Of a DNA stretch of 20,938 bases, positions 8,157 to 15,641 are shown piece after piece (position 1 is the stretch's first letter; the number at the start of each line of letters is the position of its first letter). The stretch lies in NCBI GenBank assembly GCA_013115135.1, contig JABANP010000715.1:1-20938 (forward strand), given 5' to 3'. The translations under genes were made by a program, and so were the position numbers. A model generated the notes under the pieces. That model saw only the letters and a program-made list of their open reading frames with translations. It was not told the origin of the DNA and ran no database searches. The DNA is from Perkinsus olseni (lineage: Eukaryota; Perkinsozoa; Perkinsida; Perkinsidae).

Positions 8157-8459
8157 GACAGTGAGAGCACAGCGCGTACCCTGATAATTGATTTGCGAAG
8201 TTCTCGCTCTAGCATTAGCCTCTTATAGGAATTGAAGGGGAATCCTGTCGGCCTACCAATGCCTTCGAAAGATGCGGAGCGTCTGGAGGTGGGGGAGATC
8301 TTCGGAGCAGTATCTGGCACACGCGTGAGATTCTTTTGCAGGCTGCAGCTCCAGGAAAGCGAACGAGCACAGTAGTGTTTGACAACCACAATGAGTGACC
8401 ATGCCTTGCGACTAGTCAAGTACTACTTCGTGATGATACAAGTCTTTGATGTCATGCTA

Positions 8460-8476
8460 ACTTAGCATTGCTAAGT
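8460..8476. repeat. Perfect 17-bp palindrome
   Basis: ACTTAGCA and TGCTAAGT flank a single T. Confidence 0.7.
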
Positions 8477-8820
8477 CAATTAAAATAGTGTAGAGAGAAA
8501 TCTTCATCGCCATCGGAGCCTCTAGTAGTGGACGATGGCATTTCGATGTTCCATCGAGTAGGCCAAGTTGGCCTGGCCAACCGACATACCAACAATAACC
8601 CGCACCGCCACAACCGCTGACTCCCTAGTGACAAAACTGCGGCATGAACTACGGCTAGTAACCCCTGGCTAGTCGCCACTGGCGATCAAACATTCTAAGC
8701 ACCACCACGCCGCTATATGGACGCGCGTTGATAGAGACATGTCATGGCGATCGTCTTTAGAGATCCTCACCGCTTTGAGAGCGGCGCTTTCCGTCGCCGT
8801 TCGTGGTACCATTACCAGGA

Positions 8821-8837
8821 GCTTGCTGGCAGCAAGC
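8821..8837. repeat. Perfect 17-bp palindrome
   Basis: GCTTGCTG and CAGCAAGC flank a single G. Confidence 0.7.
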
Positions 8838-9049
8838 GGCTGCAGCGAGCAGTAGCTCGTAGTTGAACTTCATCAGTTCTGCAAGGAGCCATCTAGTATC
8901 AACAGTACTCAACGCGTTAAGTCTCTAGTATTTACAGATGGGTAACGTTCGCCACATTCATTCCTTGGATTGCATTGTCGGCCTGACTCGAGACGGCGAG
9001 GGATTTTAGGCCCGTTGTAGTGCTCCAGTTCTTCTGTTATCTTCCTATT

Positions 9050-9086
9050 CTCACCTTTCGACAATGTCGAGTCGTTGAAAGGTGAG
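9050..9086. repeat. Hairpin with 13-bp stem
   Basis: CTCACCTTTC (9050-9059) pairs perfectly with GAAAGGTGAG (9077-9086). A G-T wobble plus two more pairs extend the stem inward, leaving an 11-base loop (9063-9073). Confidence 0.55.
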
Positions 9087-9475
9087 GCGGAGCTACGATG
9101 AAGAGAGCCTGCACTACTATTACTAGTAGTAGTCTACTACCGCCCACCGATTCCCAGATGTTCACTTCGTACGCTTCCTCACGGAGCGAACACTCATTTT
9201 ATCAGCAAAATTTCCACAGCTGTCACCGAGGCAGATCACGGTAGCTGCTATCAAGGAATGGCAGAAAGCTGAATGGCAGTAAGCCTCATGACGTTTTCTG
9301 CAATGTGCCGCATCAACGACCCTGCGTGAAAATGATTCAAAATGTCGATGAGTGGGTATGGTCAGAGTAACTAATGCACCAACCCGCTGTCTCAGGCGCC
9401 CAGGTTCTGGTCATCCATGTGAATCAGCTACGCGTGTCCGCGGCAGTCAGCTATGAAGGGGTACTACTCGCACTT

Positions 9476-9505
9476 CACCACATCTGTATGTCGTACAGTG
9501 TGGTG
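9476..9505. repeat. Hairpin with 12 paired bases and 5-base loop
   Basis: CACCACA (9476-9482) pairs with TGTGGTG (9499-9505), and CTGTA (9484-9488) pairs with TACAG (9494-9498) around the loop TGTCG, with one bulged T. ACTC/GAGT further out could lengthen it. Confidence 0.55.
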
Positions 9506-9771
9506 CGGGAGTCGGCTTTGAGATATCTGGCGGATAAGCAGTTTGCAGACTGATGTTTAACCTGTTACTTGCTTGAGCGATAGTTAGGTACTAGTTCGCT
9601 TGTTTTACCATCCAGGTGGACAAGCGTCATCCAAAAATGCCAGAGAGTGGGGCTTTGTGACTTGATAGTTTCCTCTTAAGCAAGTCTTGACTCCAGTGTT
9701 GGGGAAATCCACTTATCCGGGGCATGTTATATTCCTGAGGCTTTATTCGCTCTAGTTTTTTCCATCTGACA

Positions 9772-11604
9772 ATGTCCAACGACGGAAAGTTCCGCGAGCA
9801 CCTCGAAAGCTCGGCTGATTTTTATTCCGGATTTGCCGGCCTTAGTCCCCGTCAAATCGTTGTCGCATCTATTATGGAATGGGAACTAAAGGAGAGGTAA
9901 GCTGCTGCGTTCTTCGCTCGCAGGAAGGCTTCGCTCTTCGTTTGCACGCTCATTTTGCTAGTTCGGATGATGAGATTCCGTAAGTGACGAGATGTGCCTT
10001 CAATAATGCATCTGGGCTTGTGCTTTACTACTATCTGCCGGGCTACTGTACGCGCATATTCCGTGCTCTTCAGAATCTCCTGCTCCATTACTGTCTCTGA
10101 CGACAACGAGTCCGAAGGTGGACAAGAGTAAGTATAATCGAGTTTTTCGTCCCTCAATATCAGCATGAGTACCCTTACATAGATTCTCTACGTCATTTTC
10201 CCACCATACTGTTGATTTGGCGCTTCCTCCCTTTGCAGGCACAGTGCTGAGGCCCCTAAGAGTTCTAGGGAAAAAACTTTAGGGGAGGATTCGTGAGTGA
10301 CGAGAGGTTTTCCAGGAGCTAGCTCTGCTTGAGAACGCGCGTATTCTGTCCTTCTTCAGATTGTCCTTCTCCGATACTTCGATTGTCAACAGCGAGGACG
10401 CGGATTTACAAGAGTACGTGGGATTGAGTTGACGGTTTGAGCATCGTCGGTGAGGATGTATATATGTTGCCGAGGCATGATGTGTATATTCCTTGCATAG
10501 TACCTACGCAACGTGATTTGCAACATTTCATCGTAACCGTTTTCTACGATCTTGGTGTCATAAACGTGTGGCTACTAAAAATTTGGATAAATAAACGAAC
10601 GTGTGGCTTACGTAAAATTTGAATAAAGTGGAGTTATCATGCCGGGCGTTTTCGACATCAAACTCCCGCGAGTCGCCTTCCATCTTTCATAATAGAAACA
10701 ATATCTACTCTATAAGCGCAATTTTCATGCGAATGATATGGACAGTACGACCGCCTAAGAGTAATCAAGCCGTTCATTGTGAGACACAGTGGAGATGCAC
10801 TTGGAAGTGGCGAAAACTTCGTACCCAAGAATGGATATTGCGAAACCCGCGATTAAGTTTTCTGTCAAGTTTCCGTTCAAGATTTGGCGAGTTGACAGGT
10901 GATTTACAGCGTTGACAAGCAGTTTAAGTTTCGCAAGTGCATCTCCTATGTGAATTTAAGAATTGAGTGAAAAGCTGCTGTGAGGATGCAGTTCTCCAAA
11001 CTTCGTCCTTCACATCCGCGAACGCCGGCACTACCACCGCTAGTGGTTGTTTGTGTATTGTTTTATTCTCCAGGACGTCCGCGAGCGTGTCGGCGATCAC
11101 GCAAAACACGGAGGTCAGGCAGGCGTCAGCGAAGAAAAGAGTGATGAGTTGGGACGACACCGAGGACTCCATCGGCCGCACGAAGAAGAGCCGGTCGAAG
11201 TCACGTATGTGGACGGTAAGTGGGGCAACAAATTTTTAGCATCTCGAGTTTTTTAGCATTTTATCGTCTCAGGGTATTGCCACGGAGCGGTGAGCTCACT
11301 GAAGATCCTCAAATAGTCCTTTGGATACCCTCCCAGTCTGAAGTCAAAACTCCTAGTGGCCGACGAAAACTGTGAAATTTAGCCTATCAGCGCGTTACGA
11401 ACTCTTAGCAACTCTGAGTCTGAAGCCCAGACTCTGATCCAGCTTGAGACGCAGCTTGTGCCGCCCAAGTTGTGCGCCACCGTCCAGGTTCACATCATCC
11501 GCAAAGCTGGGAATAAGACCCCCAGGATGGTTAGCGCCCATAGAATCTTAATTAACTTCGATTTCCTTTATCATTAGCAAACTGGTATTGGGACCGCCGC
11601 TTAA
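9772..11604 (+). CDS. Spliced gene, acidic Ser-rich protein of unknown function
   Basis: Exons that keep one frame open are 9772-9896, 9962-9979, 10074-10127, 10239-10292 and 10360-10413. All introns between them are phase 2, with GTAAG/GTGAG-type donors and pyrimidine-rich AG acceptors. Lengths are 125, 18, 54, 54 and 54 nt. The next supported exon is 11074-11215 (acceptor TTCTCCAG, donor GTAAGT), which joins in phase. The end can be spliced two ways: straight to 11383-11529, or through a 17-nt micro-exon (11273-11289) to 11409-11529. Both then use a 48-nt intron to 11578-11604, ending TAA. These give 206 or 203 aa. The protein starts Met-Ser-Asn-Asp-Gly. It is rich in Ser, Asp and Glu in the middle and has a basic, nuclear-signal-like Arg-Thr-Lys-Lys-Ser-Arg-Ser-Lys-Ser-Arg. 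No domain is recognised; it is probably largely disordered. Exons 1-5 are firm, later exons moderate. Confidence 0.65.
10561..10627 (+). repeat. Imperfect ~32-base tandem duplication inside long intron
   Basis: AAACGTGTGGCT...AAATTTGGATAAA is followed directly by GAACGTGTGGCT...AAAATTTGAATAAA. It lies in the 660-nt intron (10414-11073), which is far longer than the other introns of the gene. Confidence 0.6.
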
Positions 11605-11887
11605 TTTAAGTGCTGTCAATGATGGTTGGCGTGTGTTTTGCTCCTCGCGCGTTATGCCAACGCGTTAGGGATGACGCCGATGATGACATCATGACGGTAT
11701 ATTCAACGCTTACGCGTTTTTCGCGTTTCGAGCTCTGAAAATTTCAGATTTCAGACTGAAATCGTCTATTTCGTGTTGCGTCATGCGTTGTGCGTTTACA
11801 CAACACGGGTGAGACTCCAATGTACCCCAATCCGCCCAACGCAATAGACGTCTTTAATGCTGAGGTGAGTCTGACTAACTGAGGTAA
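11605..11887. other. Spacer between spliced gene and minisatellite
   Basis: No gene seen. It contains two ACGCGT sites (near 11659 and 11714), more CGCG-rich words, TTTCAG repeats, and the palindrome ATGATG-A-CATCAT (11680-11692). Confidence 0.4.
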
Positions 11888-13553
11888 CTAAGTGGACCAA
11901 GTGGACACTAAGTGGACACTAAGTAAACCAAGTGGACACTAAGTGGACACTAAGTAAACCAAGTGGACACTAAGTGGACACTAAGTAAACCAAGTGGACA
12001 CTACGTGGACAGTGAGTAAACCAAGTGGACACTAAGTGGACACTAAGTAAACCAAGTGGACACTAAGTGGACACTAAGTGGACACTAAGTAATCCAAGTG
12101 GACACTAAGTGGACACTAAGTAAACCAAGTGGACACTAAGTGGACACTAAGTAAACCAAGTGGACACTAAGTGGACACTAAGTAAACCAAGTGGACACTA
12201 AGTAAACCAAGTGGACACTAAGTGGACACTAAGTAAACCAAGTGGACACTAAGTGGACACTAAGTAAACCAAGTGGACACTAAGTGGACACTAAGTAAAC
12301 CAAGTGGACACTAAGTGGACACTAAGTAAACCAAGTGGACACTAAGTGGACACTAAGTAAACCAAGTGGACACTAAGTAAACCAAGTGGACACTAAGTGG
12401 ACACTAAGTAAACCAAGTGGACACTAAGTGGACACTAAGTAAACCAAGTGGACACTAAGTGGACACTAAGTAAACAAGTGGACACTAAGTGGACACTACG
12501 TAAACCAAGTGGACACTAAGTGGACACTAAGTAAACCAAGTGGACACTAAGTGGACACTAAGTAAACCAAGTGGACACTAAGTAAACCAAGTGGACACTA
12601 AGTGGACACTAAGTAAACCAAGTGGACACTAAGTGGACACTAAGTAAACCAAGTGGACACTAAGTGGACACTAAGTAAACCAAGTGGACACTAAGTGGAC
12701 ACTAAGTAAACCAAGTGGACACTAAGTGGACACTAAGTAAACCAAGTGGACACTAAGTAAACCAAGTGGACACTAAGTAAACCAAGTGGACACTAAGTAA
12801 ACCAAGTGGACACTAAGTGGACACTAAGTAAACCAAGTGGACACTAAGTGGACACTAAGTAAACCAAGTGGACACTAAATGGACACTAAGTAAAACCAAG
12901 TGGACACTAAAAGTGGACACTAAGTAAACCAAGTGGACACTAAGTGGACACTAAGTAAATGGGTAAACCAAGTGGACACTAAGTGGACACTAAGTAAACC
13001 AAGTGGACACTAAATGGACACTAAGTAAACCAAGTGGACACTAAGTGGACACTAAGTAAACCAAGTGGACACTAAGTGGACACTAAGTAAACCAAGTGGA
13101 CACTAAGTGGACACTAAGTAAACCAAGTGGACACTAAGTGGACACTAAGTAAACCAAGTGGACACTAAGTGGACACTAAGTAAACCAAGTGGACACTAAG
13201 TGGACAGTGAGTAAACCAAGTGGACACTAAGTGGACACTAAGTAAACCAAGTGGACACTAAGTGGACACTAAGTAAACCAAGTGGACACTAAGTGGACAC
13301 TAAGTAAACCAAGTGGACACTAAGTGGACACTAAGTAAACCAAGTGGACACTAAGTAAACCAAGTGGACACTAAGTGGACACTAAGTAAACCAAGTGGAC
13401 ACTAAGTGGACACTAAGTAAACCAAGTGGACACTAAGTGGACACTAAGTAAACCAAGTGGACACTAAATGGACACTAAGTAAACCAAGTGGACACTAAGT
13501 GGACACTAAGTAAACCAAGTGGACACTAAGTGGACACTAAGTAAACCAAGTGG
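11888..13553. repeat. Minisatellite built from an 11-mer and a 9-mer
   Basis: The array is made of AAGTGGACACT (11 bases) and AAGTAAACC (9 bases). The dominant order is 11+11+9, a 31-base higher-order unit repeated roughly fifty times over about 1.67 kb. Less often the order is 11+9 (20 bases), and one 11+11+11+9 run occurs near 12060. Units are almost identical. Rare variants include GGACAGTGAG at about 12007 and 13203, and AAATGG at several places. The 11-mer contains the dyad AGTG-GA-CACT. There are no spacers, so it is not a CRISPR, and TAA codons in it exclude coding. The left edge is ragged; the right edge is cut exactly by the LTR element. Confidence 0.97.
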
Positions 13554-13710
13554 TGATGAGGATTGTGTTAAAGGGCGAGCGATAGTTAATTAATGCGATG
13601 ATCTGTGGTTGAGTTGATCGCTGTTCACCATGCCCTTGCACGATTGCCCTGTTTTTAGTAAGAGTTATTATTTTGCGCCAATCGGCTCGTTTGGTTAAAG
13701 TGTTACATCA
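13554..13710 (+). repeat. 5' LTR (157 bp)
   Basis: Starts TGATGAGG and ends TTACATCA, identical base for base to 20314-20470. It is very short for an LTR. It must contain promoter and R region, but no clear TATA box stands out; TTAATTAA (near 13586) and TTATTATTTT (near 13665) are the AT-rich parts. It directly abuts the minisatellite. Confidence 0.93.
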
Positions 13711-15641
13711 TGGCGACACCTCCACCTTCCGAACACCTCCAGGACGAGCTCATCAACGGCGAGGTTCAGCAAACGTCAATCGCAGTTGCCGACGGTGGGG
13801 CACAGAGTCAGGTGCCAGTTCAACTTCGGCAGTCGTGGATCGAGTCCGCCGAGGCTTTCGAGTCAACGAAGTCTCTGGCGAGTGAGCTCAGGAAGGCCAG
13901 AATTCGTAAAGGCCGGATCCGCGGACAGATCAGACGCCTTGAAGAGCAGGCTGATAACATCATTATCACTGACGGGGACGATGAGGCGTTGGTGGCTAAG
14001 CTCGGCGAAGAGGTAGATCAGTGGCGAGAGGCTTTGGCTGAGGCAGGCGCGTATGTTCTTGCGCTGGAAATGAGGTACGACCAGCTCAACGAGCGTAATT
14101 CGCGCGAGATTGCTCGCTCTAGAGTATCGGCAGGATCGCGATCAGGGGCGTCGAGTCGAGCGCAATTGCGGTTCGACATAGGTTCCGAGGGTGATCAGCG
14201 ATCATTGATCAGTGGAAGGGTTAGTCCACGAGCCATGTTATTCGAGAGCCAGCAACAAGAGCATGTCCACTCATCCGCCAATGCACCTCTGCCAGTTCTG
14301 AACCAGGAGCTTAACCAGGGTTTTCTTCGAATCACCCCGTCACAGCCTCCACCTGCCCGAGCGCCTGTTCGATCCACCCACCATGAGGTCGAGAGATTCG
14401 ACTTGACATCTCAATCCCGTGCCTCATCGGGTCGGGGAGCAGGTTCCATTCTGCCTCCCACGCAGCCGGTGGAAATGGTCAACCTTCGCCCGGAAGATTC
14501 GATATCCGAGGCGGCGAGGTGTGCTCGCGATCAGGGGCAAGAGTACCAGATGCACATGGAGCGTGGTCGTTCGCAACAGAGAGCAGCTCCTGCGGTGACA
14601 GGTAAACCGTTCTGTGATGCCGGTACCGTAGGGAAGCTCAGTATCAGTGGCCTAAGGGATATCTTCAGAGTCACCGCCCATATCAGAAGGGTGGAGTCTA
14701 TCCTTGTAGAAGCTAACGCCGGAAGGTTCATCAATGACCAGTTCGTGCCGCACGGGCACCTGGCAAATGCTTGTAAGGAGAAGCTTCTGAGTACCCTCAA
14801 AGAAGTTCCTGACTGTCACGATACCGCCAACAACGCTTGTGACATAGATGGGGCCACTTGGGTCACGGTGACAAGAGCCTTGAAGGATAAGTTCGCGAGA
14901 CGAACAGTGTTGGCTGCTGAGCTGGAGCAACGGCTGAAGAAGCTGCGATTCTCTTCAGCCAAGGAAGCTGACTCCTTCGTCAAGGATGCAATCTCCATTG
15001 GGGACCTCTACAGAGTAGTGTTTCCGGGAGATCGTGCACAAGAGCGTCACCTCGTGAGACGAGTAGTATCATGTCTGCCGAAGGATGTGGCTACAGGCGT
15101 CATTCGGCGATGTCGTCTCCGTCAAGACACAGGTTGCGAGCAGGACTGGGAGACCTCTGTTATGTTCCACTCTCCGACCTGCAGCACTCATGACACCATT
15201 GTCGAGTATATCTTGGCCGAGTGCAGGCTGTCGGAAGAGGTGGGGAGTCTTCTCAGTCAGAAGCCAGGTGCACGGGATGGTGGGCAAGATTCAGTGCGCA
15301 TCATCCAACCGAGTGACGGACGGCAACAGAAAGACAAGAATGGAGGAGAGCGCGGGGAGTCTCTATCGTCATTCGCCGCTCGGTTCTCCGTAGTTTATGG
15401 AGTAACCGGTCGTGGCTGTCGAGACGAGAACACCCTCACGTCTTTGCTAGCCCCTGGCAGTCTCATCCCAAGGTTCAACAAGCAGGGAATGAGATATTTC
15501 TTTGCCGGCTTCAAGGATAGTAATGTGGGTGCTAGCAAGGTGCAGGCTCTTCCTAGGGACCAGTTTCGCACCTGGGAGTTCAGGCCGAGGGGCGAACCCA
15601 CGGCAGGTCCGTCGACACCAGCTCCGGTGTCGGGAAACTAA
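13710..15641 (+). CDS. gag: Gag polyprotein of LTR retrotransposon
   Basis: 643 aa. The ATG at 13710 has A at -3 and G at +4, and its A is the last base of the 5' LTR. Residues about 50-130 are charged heptad-like sequence, a likely coiled coil. Residues 136-290 are Ser/Arg/Pro-rich and probably disordered. Residues about 300-515 look like a helical retrotransposon capsid: Ala-Leu-Lys-Asp-Lys-Phe, a Leu-rich helix, then Ala-Asp-Ser-Phe-Val and Leu-Val-Arg-Arg-Val-Val-Ser-Cys-Leu-Pro. I see no CCHC zinc knuckle, so RNA binding may rest on basic segments. Its role is to form the cytoplasmic particle that packages element RNA. The last two sense codons before TAA are GGA AAC, part of a frameshift heptamer, so a fraction of ribosomes should make Gag-Pol. 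Confidence 0.85.
   Translation: MATPPPSEHLQDELINGEVQQTSIAVADGGAQSQVPVQLRQSWIESAEAFESTKSLASELRKARIRKGRIRGQIRRLEEQADNIIITDGDDEALVAKLGEEVDQWREALAEAGAYVLALEMRYDQLNERNSREIARSRVSAGSRSGASSRAQLRFDIGSEGDQRSLISGRVSPRAMLFESQQQEHVHSSANAPLPVLNQELNQGFLRITPSQPPPARAPVRSTHHEVERFDLTSQSRASSGRGAGSILPPTQPVEMVNLRPEDSISEAARCARDQGQEYQMHMERGRSQQRAAPAVTGKPFCDAGTVGKLSISGLRDIFRVTAHIRRVESILVEANAGRFINDQFVPHGHLANACKEKLLSTLKEVPDCHDTANNACDIDGATWVTVTRALKDKFARRTVLAAELEQRLKKLRFSSAKEADSFVKDAISIGDLYRVVFPGDRAQERHLVRRVVSCLPKDVATGVIRRCRLRQDTGCEQDWETSVMFHSPTCSTHDTIVEYILAECRLSEEVGSLLSQKPGARDGGQDSVRIIQPSDGRQQKDKNGGERGESLSSFAARFSVVYGVTGRGCRDENTLTSLLAPGSLIPRFNKQGMRYFFAGFKDSNVGASKVQALPRDQFRTWEFRPRGEPTAGPSTPAPVSGN
13711..13722 (+). promoter_or_regulatory. 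Presumed tRNA primer-binding site
   Basis: The bases straight after the LTR are TGGCGACACCTC. TGG complements the universal tRNA CCA end, which is the expected start of a primer-binding site, and it sits with zero spacing. TGGCGAC would fit a tRNA ending GTCGCCA, as some arginine tRNAs do. Complementarity past about 12 bases looks poor against general tRNA rules. The site lies inside the first gag codons. Confidence 0.5.
15632..15638 (+). promoter_or_regulatory. -1 ribosomal frameshift site GGGAAAC
   Basis: In the gag frame the bases read G GGA AAC, then the stop TAA (15639-15641). This matches the X XXY YYZ slippery rule exactly. A -1 slip re-pairs on GGG AAA and continues CTA ACA AGG into the pol frame, which is open from 15557 and has no ATG until 15848. 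Confidence 0.85.

Larger units (their letters stand above)
8157..9771. other. Long gene-poor stretch with hairpins
   Basis: I see no convincing coding exon on either strand. A 95-codon minus-strand frame at 8132-8419 is unrecognised. Palindromes lie at 8460-8476 and 8821-8837, and larger hairpins at 9050-9086 and 9476-9505. The last ~50 bases (from about 9725) are T-rich and are probably the 5' leader of the spliced gene that starts at 9772. Confidence 0.4.

Noticed and set aside
10967..11256. Two overlapping unspliced frames here
   Set aside because: Both run across a clear acceptor (TTCTCCAG) and a GTAAGT donor. They are one exon plus intron read-through.
11680..11692. ATGATG-A-CATCAT as a leftover of LTR ends (TGATG...CATCA)
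   Set aside because: The match is only the five-base terminal repeat on each side, too short to claim a link to the element.
11888..13553. CRISPR-like array
   Set aside because: There are no unique spacers; the whole array is two alternating words, and the host is eukaryotic.
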